In this document: positions 34,939 to 45,785 of the stretch, piece by piece
How the letters are laid out: each line of letters opens with the position of its first letter
How positions within the stretch are numbered: position 1 is the stretch's first letter
Assembly (NCBI RefSeq): GCF_040712315.1
Contig: NC_134022.1
Span: forward strand, 5,580,001 to 5,644,000
Direction: 5' to 3'
Length of the DNA: 64,000 nt
Origin: Castanea sativa
Lineage: Eukaryota; Streptophyta; Magnoliopsida; Fagales; Fagaceae
Translations under genes and position numbers: made by a program
The notes under the pieces: generated by a model
The model's input: the letters and a program-made list of their open reading frames with translations, nothing else
Database searches by the model: none
Told to the model about the DNA's origin: nothing

Positions 34939-35794
34939 GTAAAAGGGAAGATATATTAAGGAAACTATGTGGCTAAGTGTGAGCACACCTTCTAGCACCT
35001 GATTCACATTGCGTGGTTCATCCCCCTTTGGGAAGTATGCCTTATCCGAATGGACCAGAGGCGGAGGAATTGGGAGTCATTATCTAGTTTAGGTTTAGAA
35101 ACCAAATTGGGCCTTTTAGTCCATTTATTTACATGCATAGATCTACATATCAGATTTTTGAGTATGGCTTGAGAAGGTGTTAGGCACCCAAGACTACCTC
35201 GCTTGTAGGCCGGCCTCCATTATGTGTTGCTAGGAGCCTAGGACATGTTTAAATAAAGAGTTTATTAAGAGAACTCTAATCCTTAACCTAAACATACACC
35301 ATTCACTTAACAAAATAACACACACAACATGGTAAAGATTGCGTCACAACATTATAGGAAACAAATAAAAACAGAGAAGGAAACATGTTAAAACAGAATT
35401 AAAAAGATATATACTAAAAAAGAAAAAGATATATACTAAAAAAGAAAAAGATAACAATTAAATTACACACACAAGGAAAGACTACAAATGAACCTAACAT
35501 GGAAAAAAGACTAAAACAAACATGGAAGAAAATTAAACATAAATAGTCAATATATAATATAAAAGTGAAACTTTTGACTTTTTGTTGACCACTCTTCATT
35601 GCACCACGTGGCTACATAAATTAATGTCACGTATACATTTAAAAACACTGAATAGTTGTGTCATATCATTTTTCAATGGGCACCTTTCCAGCCAATAGGA
35701 ATTTTTTCATTCTGCTGGGAAATGTAGACCCTAGTTGATAAAATTAACAAGTTTTAAACTCAAGTTGTTAATTAGATTTATTATGTATAAAACT
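34939..35794. other. Unassigned sequence upstream of the neprosin copy
   Basis: 34950-35240 is less AT-rich and looks repeat-derived (GGTGTTAGGCACCC near 35176), but I cannot place it. 35390-35460 contains a 24-bp unit repeated twice (AAAAAGATATATACTA). No gene supported. Confidence 0.4.
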
Positions 35795-36676
35795 TGTTAA
35801 AACAAAAAAATATCAATATCATGTCAAAATCATGCAGCAAAAAAATAAATAAGACAAGATATGATGACCTAGGAAAACCAATGAAATAAACTAGTCTCAT
35901 AGTAAAAAACCTGGGGGGAAACCTTTCCGAAAAGCAATTCACTATAGTAAAGAGAAGTTTCAGATCTAGTACAAAACCTTTGTCCCTTGACTCTACGATC
36001 TCCGTAGATGAACTTACAGTAGAAACCTTCTACCGCTTCGGAACATCTGAACTCGACAATATATGAACGCCAGCCTTTTGCACAGATCCCAGTACGTGAC
36101 TAAACAATGATACACGGCTCCCAGTACATGACTAACTCACCAACTTGAAGAAGATGTTGGCTACAGAGTTCTTCACTTCATCAACAATGAAGATTAAGAA
36201 GAACTTGGTTACAAAAACCTAAGGCGCAAAGACGCAGTAGCTTCTTTCAGAGAGAATAAGGCATCGGTCATCTTTTGCATGTGTTTTCTTTGTATTCTCA
36301 TATATGAAGGCCTTTAAAATATGCCTTATATATGTCTAGGGTTGTGAGAAACCCTACACATACATGTCAACATGGGCCGAAAATAAGATCTAAAAATTCT
36401 GATTTCATAATTCTCGATAGATAGTATCTGTCGAGTAGCTATCAAGCCTTGATAGATAGTATCTATTGAGCAGTTGTTGAGCTTTAATGAATCAGCACTT
36501 CTTCACTTGTTTTTTGGACAGATTTGCATGGTTTCAATACTATATTTGAACTCTTGTTCCTTGAAGTATTAAACACATCCTAGATCTACCCAATTACAAG
36601 TAAAGTGTGTTATGTCAAAGGATTAGCCAATTCTAAATGACATATATTCCTAACATGAATCACATATGTCCTAACA
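35795..36676 (-). repeat. Copia-type 3' LTR
   Basis: An 882-bp sequence with minus-strand ends TGTTAGGACATATG and TTTTAACA. Immediately upstream on the minus strand lies CAAAAGAGGAGAT, a copia-type polypurine tract, so this is the 3' LTR and internal sequence lies at higher coordinates. The opposite LTR is not in the window. Confidence 0.7.
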
Positions 36677-37320
36677 ATCTCCTCTTTTGAAAATCCGTGA
36701 CAAAACCACAATAAACAAATAAACATATGAGAGAAGTCATAAATCACTCAACTCATACTCACTTGTTGAATACAATAAAATCTATCTTAACACAAACTCT
36801 TGAAAAACTTTGCAAGAAGAGAGTTTATGGTATGGAAGACTTTGACAACTTGTATTTCTGAAACATTTTAAACAAAACTCATCAAGACATTTTAGTGTGA
36901 AACAAAAATAAAAGATTGCATACAATAAATAAGAAGCATGTGTATAAAAATAGAAAAGAAGCAACACATGTAGAGGTAGGTGAAGAAGACATACATTATC
37001 ATATATCTATATCAAAGATAAGCACAATGTATGTATCATTGGTCATAAGACCGGTGTACAAGAAGAAGAAGCTAAAAGAAGCTCCTAAAACAATAAGGAG
37101 GTAAACACTCCCCCTAACTAGATAAAATACAACTCTCCCTTACAAAGGCCTGTATTTCTCTCCCTAACATATAGAATTTTTAAAAAGAAACCACATTTTC
37201 TCCACAATTTTCTCCCTCTTTTTGTTATGATTGACAAATGGTACAATAAGCTAAAAAGCTTTACCCGAAAAATATAAAGATGATCAAGGATGATCAAATA
37301 CAAGACTAAAAATTGAAGTT
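36677..37320 (-). mobile_element. 3' internal remnant of the copia element
   Basis: Non-coding sequence next to the polypurine tract, with a TTCAACAAGTGAGTATGAG block near 36755. No RT or integrase could be recognised, so only the 3' end of the element survives. Inferred from the adjacency to the PPT and LTR. Confidence 0.5.
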
Positions 37321-37689
37321 AACCAGCTCTTCCGTTACCATGCTAATATTCACAACCGAGGGAGCCTCGCAAAGAGGGCTACTTAAAAGGGTGGTGAGTG
37401 GTGACCATGCTGCTTGGTTGACCAATCCCATCCCCCAACTGTGAGGCCAACCTAAGGTATGGGTTGCATGTGAATTTTCTCTCCACTGTAAATGATGCAG
37501 TATAGCTTGCTACTAGTTGTAGTAGTAGAAGGAGAGGTGAGGATCAGCTTGGGTCAAGGTTACTAAAGTTGTGCTTATGAAGATAGTAAATTTCAAATGG
37601 AATATTGGAGAATTAAACAACCCTCGCAAAGATCAATGGAAAAGAACAAGGTAATGGAAATGTGATTTTTTTGTTTATAAAAGTCAAAG

Positions 37690-38083
37690 ATTGATCTTAT
37701 GATAATACTGTTATAAGTATTTTGAGGAACCCATTGCAGACTGGGTGGTGTTAGAAGTTGTGCAAATAGCATTAGGCATATTGCTATCTGGATAGGATGG
37801 TGTTAGAAAAATGGAGGCTTTGACTAATTCTTTGTCTTGCGTCTTGAATAATGTAGAGGATAAGAGGACAATTTCCTATAGGCATATAGCGGGCGAATGG
37901 GCCTAATGAGGATAATCTTAGAGATGGTTTACGGACAAATCCCAGGAAGAGATGTCAAGGTGGGAGGAGCCATGGTGTTTGGCAGGGAGTTTTAATGTCA
38001 TTCGGTATCCAAGTGAAGGTTGTGACTCGTGATAAGTTTACTTCATCTAAATGTGATTATAGAGCTTAATTTGGTTGATTTAC

Positions 38084-38122
<39 letters not shown>

Positions 38123-38600
38123 TACATTGGTCAAATAGTTTAGATACACCATCTATGTCTCAAATACATCAAGTATTGGTCTCGATAGATTAGGAAGAAC
38201 ACTTTACGTGTGCCATACAAAAAAATGCTTCCACAACCTATACCAAACCATCATCCAATCTTGATAGAAGTGAGAGATTTGTTACAGGGTAGAGGTGCCT
38301 TTAAATTCAGGAACATTTTTCTCAAAACGGAGGGTTTTGTGGACAGGAAAGATGCAATCATGGTGGAGTGAGTACAATTTTGTTGGTCTTCCTAACTTTG
38401 TCTTATTTAAAAAATTTGAAAGCTCTTGAAGAAGTGGAATAGTAGGAATATGGGGATATGGGAATGAAGAAGGAAGGATAATTGTTTGAGCTACAAATGT
38501 TGGATGAGAAGGTAACCATTGCTTATCATAGGAAGAAAGAAATAGGAGTTCAGAATTGCTGTGGAAGAAATTTCTTGGAGACAGATTTAGAGCTGTATGA
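37690..38600 (+). mobile_element. LINE ORF2 fragment (endonuclease to RT linker)
   Basis: Reading in shifted frames gives GPNEDNLRDGL, then EEPWCLAGSFNVIRYPSEG (the GDFNVIR endonuclease motif, here GSFN), then VLVSIDWEEHF and RGAFKFRNIF, KTEGFVDR. These are consecutive blocks of a plant L1 ORF2. Many frameshifts and an AG microsatellite (about 38086-38116) show it is an old relic. No 5' or 3' end recognised. Confidence 0.7.
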
Positions 38601-38612
38601 CATAAAAACTAT

Positions 38613-38822
38613 GAGTCCAAATCTTCTGTCCCACTTTTCCTACTCCACCAATAAAAACTTGCCACGTGTTCACCTCATTAATTAAATACTACTATTAATT
38701 AATAACAGTAGCATTAATAAGTCAATAATGATAGTATTTAATTAATTAAGTGAACACGTGGTAAGTTTTTATTAGTGGAGTATAGAGTGAAGCAGGAAAA
38801 GTGAAACAGAAGATTTGGACTC
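38613..38822. mobile_element. MITE with 9-bp target duplication (MULE-like)
   Basis: A 210-bp element with arms of about 75 bp: GAGTCCAAATCTTCTGTCCC at the left and GAGTCCAAATCTTCTGTTTC read inward from the right, continuing through CCAC(G)TGTTCAC. Flanked by aaaaactat at 38604-38612 and 38823-38831. It abuts the end of the LINE fragment. Confidence 0.9.
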
Positions 38823-39189
38823 AAAAACTATAACACTAAGGTTTATTTTATTTTAATTTTTTTTTATATAAATGTGTTAATTTAAATTTAAAATATCTAA
38901 GTTCAGCGCAATGCGTAGTTATTTTGGACTACCGTAGTACCAATGAGAGTATGCTAGACACTCCATCATCCACAACTATAGGATTGAACACTCAAGAAAG
39001 TCCTTGACCTTCTCGATGGCCAAGAGGTCATTTGGTATCAACCTGAGCTTCTTTTGACACATTTCTTCACATAAACGTTTTATAAGAAATTATCTTGTAG
39101 TACATGTATATTTAGAAAAATCAAATTTAATTATATTAAATGTCATTATAAAGAGAAAACACAAGTTGTTAAAATGAAAATAATTAAAA

Positions 39190-39969
39190 GGTGAAAACAC
39201 CATTTTAATCCTTATATTTTGGAGTCACAGTTAATTTAATTCTTACATTTTGGTAGCAGTTAATTTGGTCTCTGTTATTTTTAACTTTCAGTCAACTTAA
39301 TCCCCACCGTTAACTAGTAATAGAAAATGCTTACGTAGGTAACAGTGAGCACAGTTGGCACATTTGATGCTAACTTGGCAAATAAATTAATAAAGTACAC
39401 GAAGAATTTGTACTTATTAATCTTTTTACATAAAATTTGTTTGTTTAATGAACCATTTCACATTGAATTGGTCCAATAAAGTACAAACGGGTAAACCCCT
39501 AGAGACTACCAATGACTATTATTATATTATAGCAAAAGCCCACAGATTCACGAAAAGCGCTTTCAAATTCAATTTGAAGTTTTTTCTTCGGCTAGTCCAA
39601 TAAATGAAATACTAATGGTAAATTTTTCGTGCCAAACTTGCAAAAGTTACCACAATAGTCAAGTTTTTGTGGCACACTTTCAATTCAAAATTAGAAACAC
39701 AAGTACCGTTAGAGAATTGTATGATTCATAAATGCGACAATTAAGAGACTAGAGAGACTTATGGTGTACTAATTTATTTGCTACGTCAGTATCAAATGTG
39801 CCAACTATGCACACTGTTAGTCACGTAAGCATTTTCTATTAATAGTTAACGGTAGGGATCAAATTGACTAAAAGTTAAAAATAATAGGGACCAAATTAAC
39901 TGCTACCAAAATAAAAGAACTAAATTAACTGTGACTCCAAAATGTAAGGACCAAAATGGTATTTTTTCC
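39190..39969. mobile_element. MULE-like element with long terminal inverted repeats
   Basis: A 780-bp element with inverted arms of about 220 bp (39190-39410 and 39750-39969) sharing GGAGTCACAGTTAATTTA, GGTAGCAGTTAATTTGGTC and AATAGAAAATGCTTACGT. Flanked by taattaaaa at 39181-39189 and 39970-39978. Long TIRs plus 9-bp duplications indicate Mutator-type. The roughly 340-bp middle has no transposase. Confidence 0.9.
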
Positions 39970-40378
39970 TAATTAAAATTATGAACCGGTTACTTCAGTG
40001 ATTAGACAAATAATAAATTATTTACCTCTAACTTAAGTGTGGAGTTATTATTATTTTTTATATTCTTAACTGTGTGTTATTATTTTTGGTTTTTCACTTA
40101 CTTCAATTATTTTCAATGAAACTAAAATTGAGTGAGAATATTATTATTTTCTTTACTGTTTCTCAAAAAAAAAGTAAGAATATTATATTTATAATAAGTT
40201 TTTTCTTATATAAGTCTTAAAAAAATAAAATAGAAATTTATTTTATATAAATAATTAGTTCACCACGTATAAACAATTATACATGAAAACAATTTCTTTT
40301 CTCCTATGAAAACTCTTTTTAATTACATGGTATAAATTGAGGCTACTACAATGTTGTTTATTTTATATATAAATAAAT

Positions 40379-40569
40379 GAGAGATGCTCCGTCCACAACA
40401 TTTTTACAACATTTTCACAACAAATCACATGTGGTTAGTTGTTATTGGTTCAAATTTGAACCTAACACGAAAATTACTTTTTTGCTCTAATAATAACAAC
40501 CAGTAACAACCTGCCACTTAGAATTTGTTGTAAAAATGTTGTGAAAATATTGTGGACATATCATTTCTC
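40379..40569. mobile_element. MITE with 9-bp target duplication (MULE-like)
   Basis: A 191-bp element with ends GAGAGATGCTCCGTCCACAA and, read inward, GAGAAATGATATGTCCACAA; both continue through ACAACATTTT-type sequence. Flanked by taaataaat at 40370-40378 and 40570-40578. A solitary arm of the same family lies at about 50246-50290. Confidence 0.88.
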
Positions 40570-40599
40570 TAAATAAATATATATAAAGGATAATAATTG

Positions 40600-41024
40600 T
40601 CACCATACCAGCTAACTATCACCAAATTGGCTCTATCTAAATATTAGGTAGAGGGAGATATAAAGAGAAACCTTCTTCATTTCCCATTTCTTTGGGAAAA
40701 ATTCGATTTGGACTGCATCCTATGAGCTCATTGATATGCAGTAAAATCGAGGTTCAATTCAAGTATAAATTTATCACATAAATGGTCACTAAAGAGAGAA
40801 TCTGAAAATAAATGTTCAGCACCTGGTACCTTTATATATGAATTGGTGAAACAATGTTCCTTCCAGCAACCAAATCAAAAATTACAGAACAGTAAGAGGT
40901 TGCCACTACTGCAGAAAAATATTTCAAACAGCTCCATTCAATGGTTTGATGATTGCTTTGAGATAAGCAAGATCAAACAATAAACTTTCAAGCAAATCAT
41001 CAACCAGTGGCACCAAAGAACCAA
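40600..41024. other. Downstream flank of the carrier pseudogene
   Basis: No further exon or element recognised; may include the pseudogene's 3' UTR. Confidence 0.4.
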
Positions 41025-41943
41025 TTAACCCAAACTTGATCTTGTCACCTCATATGCCAAGAAGCATGCAGCATTTGCGGGCACACTTCGGGCCATGGCA
41101 GGTCCAAAGCCCTTATACAGCCCTTTTACTCCCTCTGAGGCCAGGATCTTTCTAAATGCATCAATGGAACCTGAGTACTTGGGATTTTTGTAATCATCTA
41201 CCTGAATCATCTACCTGAATTACACTCTTGGGATTTTTGTCACCTCTTTCCAAACATTGAGGCATTTCCTGGAACCTCACGTGCCATAGTGGGAACCAAT
41301 CCCTTGAAGAGACCCTTTACACTCCCTTCTGATCTAAGAACCTGTCTGGCCACATCCATTGGTCCACCATACTTCACTGCAATGCCAGCCGAAGCAGAAT
41401 CTGCCAATGCACTCTGGGCTTGCAACCTGTTTTTTTAGCAGTAAATCCAAAGCAGTTAGCAGGTAAACTTGAAGGTTTGAAGAGTTTCCATAGAATTTAA
41501 AGAGTATCAAATACAAGATCAGAAAAATTATGTACAATTTATGAACAATAGATCATGACTCGCTCAACAGTTGAGATTTTGCAATACTTAACTGTTGAAT
41601 CATACTTCAATAAATCAGATAAAGCGGCTTGATTCGAAAATATATCTAAGTTCAATCTCAGGACTTCAAAGTTATATCATATATTACAACTTACAAGGAC
41701 AGGCAAAGTAACTGACTAAAATACTGACCTGCACCCATATCTTTGTACAAACCTCTAGGGCCCTCAGCAGCTAATGTTTGCCTGACAGCATCCATTGCAC
41801 CCGCATACTTGAGAGGTTGGCCTGGAAGCGGAGCAGGCTGGCTCTGGAGCTTGACCTTAATGGTGTCTCAAGGGGTGACCACGAATCAATTGGGCTGCTC
41901 CTGCAACAGTGCCAGCAGCTAAGTCCTTTTCGACATCCCCCAT
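41025..41943 (-). pseudogene. BOU: BOU-like mitochondrial carrier pseudogene
   Basis: Relic of an inner-membrane carrier of the carnitine/acylcarnitine-like (A BOUT DE SOUFFLE) type. First exon 41943-41729: MGDVEKDLAAGTVAGAAQLI, then the first Px[DE]xx[KR] carrier signature is shifted out of frame, then LKYAGAMDAVRQTLAAEGPR; a GT donor follows. Next exon from 41426: LQAQSALADSASAGIAVKYG and LFKGLVPTMAREVPGNASMF. Final part 41210-41025: VDDYKNPKYSGSIDAFRKIL and GFGPAMARSVPANAACFLAY. Two carrier segments are missing: one between exon 1 and the exon at 41426, one after NASMF. A 13-bp duplication (TTCAGGTAGATGA twice near 41198-41223) marks the second junction. Retained splice sites indicate a duplicated, not processed, pseudogene. 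Confidence 0.8.
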
Positions 41944-42299
41944 CTGCGAATTTCAATGTTATAAGAAACATCTTTGAATGGACACAAAATAATATCATCA
42001 ATAAAAAAAATTATTTATTTTTATCCCATGAGAGAGAGAGAGAGAGGGTTATTATTGAAATAAACAACACTAAGAATAGATCTAATAAGAGCTTTACGCT
42101 TGTAGCAGAAAACATAACAGCAATTTTACACAAGCATCCATTTGAAAAATAAAATATAAATATGACCACGCATAAAAAATATATATTACCAGATGAACAC
42201 TTTAAGCAATAGTACTAAAAATGAAGCAGTCAAGAAAACAAAACTGGGTACTTAGAGAACAGAAAAGGAATCCAAAATTGTATAGTATTAGTCAAGCAA

Positions 42300-43140
42300 G
42301 GGAGTATTCCATGTAGGAGGTTATGCATTTCTCTAATGGGAGGATTCATTGGGACATCAAGTTTCGTTGTCCAGTGCAGGATTGGGAGTTAGAAGTGTTT
42401 GGCCCTGTTTTTGGATATGCTTTATTCCAAGGATGTGTGAGGTGTTGGGGCTGACAAAGTTTGTTGGAAGCCAGCAGAGAGAGGTTTTGAGGTTTGAGGT
42501 TTGAGGTTTTTAACACTCTTTATCCCCTTCTTCTGTCCTTTCTTTTCCCTGGATAATAATGAGGTAATCGAAGGTTCCTTCTAGAGTAGCGCTTGTTAGA
42601 CTGCAACTTTAGGTAATATTTTAACTACAAATAATCTTTGAAAGAGGCATATTGTAGTGCTAAATTGGTGTTATATGTGCAAAAGGTGTGGGGAATTGGT
42701 AAATCACTTTTTTCTTCATTGTCCTATAGCATATTAGCTATAGTTGATGGTATTTTGTTTGTTTGGTATCCATTGGGTTATGCCGTATAAAGATATTAAG
42801 CTGTTAGCTTCTTGGAATGGCAAGTTCGGTACACACCAAAATATAGATTTTTGGAGGTTTGTGCCGCATTATTTGTTTTGGTGCTTATAGTGGGAGTGGT
42901 ATGCTAGATGCTTTGAGAATTGTGAATGGTCTATATTGGGTATAAAGTCTTTCTTCTTCCATACTCTCCCTGAATGAAGTCTAGTTTTGCCATCATGTTC
43001 TTGTTTGTCCCTCTTTGTTCCAGTTGATCATTGTATTTTGGTTTTTTTATTGCTGCCACTATAGTAAATTCCTAGCGTACTTGATTGGCTTTTTTGTTTT
43101 TAATAAAGTATCTTACGTTATTTATAAAAAGAAAAGGGAT
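42300..43140 (+). mobile_element. LINE 3' fragment (zf-RVT region and tail)
   Basis: Shifted-frame reading gives GIVVLNWCYMCKRCGELVNH followed by FFLHCPIAY, FGIHWVMPYKDIKLLASWNG and WRFVPHYLFWC, the zf-RVT block at the end of plant L1 ORF2. It ends in a 3' UTR with TTTAATAAAGTATCTTACG and an A-rich tail near 43125-43137. Old and full of stops. Confidence 0.75.
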
Positions 43141-43504
43141 CCAATTGGCAATACTAGCTTCACAAAATGGATCGTTATTTAATATTATCAGCAGAAACTA
43201 CATAAAAGTTAATAGATTGTGCCTCCCAACATCAAGAAGAATGATCAACGGCAGAAGTTTAACTGAATTTTCTTACAATCCACAACACTTTCAGGGGTTC
43301 TGGGACAACTGAAAAAAATATTACAATTGGATTACTTGTGAGTGTTTTAATCTATGTCGATAATAGTAGATTTTAGTTGGCTTTACCCATGAATGTAGGC
43401 ATAGAGTTACTTGAACCACATTACGTTGCATCTTGTGGTCTTAGTATTCTATTTATGAGTATCTCAAAATAAATTGTTATCAATGTCGTTGGTTAAGGAT
43501 CCTA

Positions 43505-43965
43505 GATGGCAAACACAAAGTTAGAGGTGGAACTCTTTGATGGGAATAATAATTTGAGTTTTAGTCGAAGCACCATCAAAGATGGCTACTTTGTTGTACC
43601 AGCCGTACACGTCCAGTGTACCTGGCTACTTTTGTTTCATTATCAATAAATTTTTACCTATTTATAAAAAAATTTAAAATTTTACAAATACTATCAAAGA
43701 TGTTTGGGTGCAACAAAGTTTGTTCGGGGAGCTATACAAGAAATGAAGAAGAAGGCCACAATGTCCAATAATGAATAAGGAGTTTGAGACGAAGGCATTG
43801 AAGACTCTCTCTTTTGACTCTTGCTCTAAAGGTAGAGTACAATGCCTTAAATAAGCATCCTCCCAAATAATGGTGGGAAATGCTAGAGAAGATATATATG
43901 TCAAAGTCGCTTAGAGATTAGTTGTATTTAAAGCAACAGTTGGGTTGTCTTTGCATTGAAGAGGG
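43505..43965 (+). pseudogene. Copia gag fragment with a nested LINE end
   Basis: Frame-shifted reading gives MANTKLEVELFDGNNNLSFS at the left and KYWWEMLEKIYMSKSLRD, LYLKQQLGCL at the right, the N-terminal gag region (UBN2-like) of Ty1/copia elements. It is split by a 108-bp LINE 3' end. No PBS, LTR or pol nearby. Confidence 0.55.
43585..43692 (+). mobile_element. Very short LINE 3'-end insertion
   Basis: A 108-bp sequence ending with ATCAATAAATTTTTACC and a TTTATAAAAA tail, like the 3' end at 43100-43137. Flanked by the perfect 10-bp repeat atcaaagatg at 43575-43584 and 43693-43702. Extreme 5' truncation into a copia gag relic. Confidence 0.7.
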
Positions 43966-43974
43966 GCTTAGACG

Positions 43975-44130
43975 AAAAATTATTAAGTAGTTCCAGAGTA
44001 CTATAAATGTGTACTCTTTTCTCTCATATGAATAGTGGGTTCCACTATAAATTTAATTAGTGGAATCCACCATTTATATGAGAGGAGAGAGAGTGCATTT
44101 ATGGTATTCCGAGAGTACACAATAATTTTT
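43975..44130. mobile_element. MITE family M1, copy 1
   Basis: Inverted arms AAAAATTATTAAGTAGTTCC and, read inward, AAAAATTATTGTGTACTC; both lead to ATACTATAAATG/ATACCATAAATG and CTCTCTC(A/C)TAT. Related to the copy at 50347-50493. Target duplication not clear. Confidence 0.7.
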
Positions 44131-44139
44131 CATTCGTGA

Positions 44140-45290
44140 CATACTAGAATTTGGAAGGATATTATTCTCTTTTGACTGATTAGATTCATTGGATAGATAT
44201 TATAAAAGAGGAGAAAAATTTGGAAGGAATTTGACTTCTTTTGATTGACTTGATTCCATAGATTATGGATATTTTACAAGAGGAGAAGTTATGAAAGCTG
44301 GTAAATGTGCTTTGGTGGTAATCAAAGTAGAGTGAACTTAAAAATTTGTATGAGTTTTTTTTTTTTTTTATGAGAAATACGGCAATTTTATTTAATAAGA
44401 GGATAAAAACAAAGCATCCTGAAACATTATAGATACTTAAAATTCAATTGAATGGAGTAAAACACTAAGCGAATCATTTGGTTAAAGTATCATAATTTTT
44501 TTTATTTTCATAAAAAAAAAATTTGTTTTAAACTTTGGCCCCCAAGTTCGATTCCTGGTTTTGTCCTAGGGCAAGTTTGAGCTCCTTTGCCCTTCCTTTT
44601 TCTATCATTGGGGCTTCTACGAAATTGCATATAGTCAATTTGTGTTATCAATACAAAAATATTACTATAAAAAATGTAGAGGCAAATCTAAGCTAGGTGG
44701 CCCCTGCCTGACTTTTAAAATTTCCAATTAAATATAGAAGCAAATTTATAAATTAGACAAAAATTTCCTTATTGAACCGCTCTCAAATTTTAGAAAGTTT
44801 TTTTGAACGACAAAATTTAGAATTTAGACCTTAAGATAATCCTCTGAATTCATGATTTATTCCAGCAAAAAAAAAATAAAAACCCAATAAAAGAGTTGAA
44901 CTGGTACAAACAACCCAAATAAAATTAGCTGATCCATAAAAAATTGAACTAGAACAAAGAACCTTAAAAAAATGGCCCATTCCTAGGCCTACGGACTATC
45001 CAAGCTCCAAATACAAGAAAAATAAATCCAAAATTTTCGGATTTCTATAAAAATAAATTTACAAAATACCTATATATCCAACAAAAGAAAAAGAGGCTGA
45101 TTTTGAAAATCCGGCATTTTTTTTTTTGGGGCCAAATAGCATAATTTTTATGAATAATTTAGGGAAAAAAACACAAAGTCAAAGGTATTTAATTGAATGA
45201 CATTTTTTATGGAAAACAAGTTTCCCAAACTCAAGTTCCAAGCATTATGCAATCTAATCAAACATAATGCTTGGAACTCGAGTTCTAGAA
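44140..45290. other. Intergenic with a possible LINE tail
   Basis: AT-rich. A T run at about 44357-44369 followed by GAGAAATACGGCAATTTT resembles the minus-strand 3' end of a LINE, but no coding part or target duplication could be attached. Nothing else supported. Confidence 0.4.
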
Positions 45291-45305
45291 AAGTGCCACG
45301 TAATT

Positions 45306-45480
45306 TTTTTTTTTTTATACAAGATAGAATTTCTACTCTAGCCTAATCTAAGTGTATATGTGTATGACGTATATGTATGTGAAATTTCCTCCTAGAGACT
45401 TCAACCCTAACCCCTGCCCCCTACACCCCATGAGTATTTATACTCGTGGAGTGACTACTGCACCAAAGGTGCACGGTGAT
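45306..45480 (-). mobile_element. tRNA-derived SINE
   Basis: A 175-bp element on the minus strand with an A box (TGGTGCAGTAGTCACTCC, 45465-45448), a B box (GGTTGAAGTCTC, 45406-45395) about 41 bp on, and an A-run tail (T run at 45306-45314). Flanked by 15-bp direct repeats aagtgccacgtaatt (45291-45305) and aagtgccatgtaatt (45481-45495), one mismatch. Mobilised by LINE machinery in trans; transcribed by RNA polymerase III. Confidence 0.85.
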
Positions 45481-45630
45481 AAGTGCCATGTAATTAAATA
45501 AGTTTGGTCAGATGCTTTTTACAAATTTTTCCTAAAATTATGTTACTTAGCAAATTCTTCTCTAAAAATTCCTTATGGGTTCCTGGCTTCTTGCTTTGTA
45601 GTACCTAGAAAAATCAAACCACCTCAAGAT

Positions 45631-45785
45631 TAAGGGCCCGTTTGGTAAAAGATTTCTACTAATATTATTTAAGTTTTGTAAAAATATATGTGGATGAAAA
45701 AATGTATGAATATACGTATTGTAGTGTTTGAACAACTAAACAACAGTTTTCGTTGTTTAAACATCATTACGAAACAGAGCCTAAG
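45631..45785. mobile_element. hAT-like MITE, tentative
   Basis: Ends GGGCCCGTTTGGTAA and, read inward, AGGCTCTGTTTCGTAA over about 150 bp. This style of TIR is common for small hAT MITEs. No clear 8-bp duplication. Confidence 0.5.

Noticed and set aside
44357..44400. LINE 3' tail on the minus strand
   Set aside because: T run plus a LINE-like end, but no coding sequence or target duplication to define an insertion.
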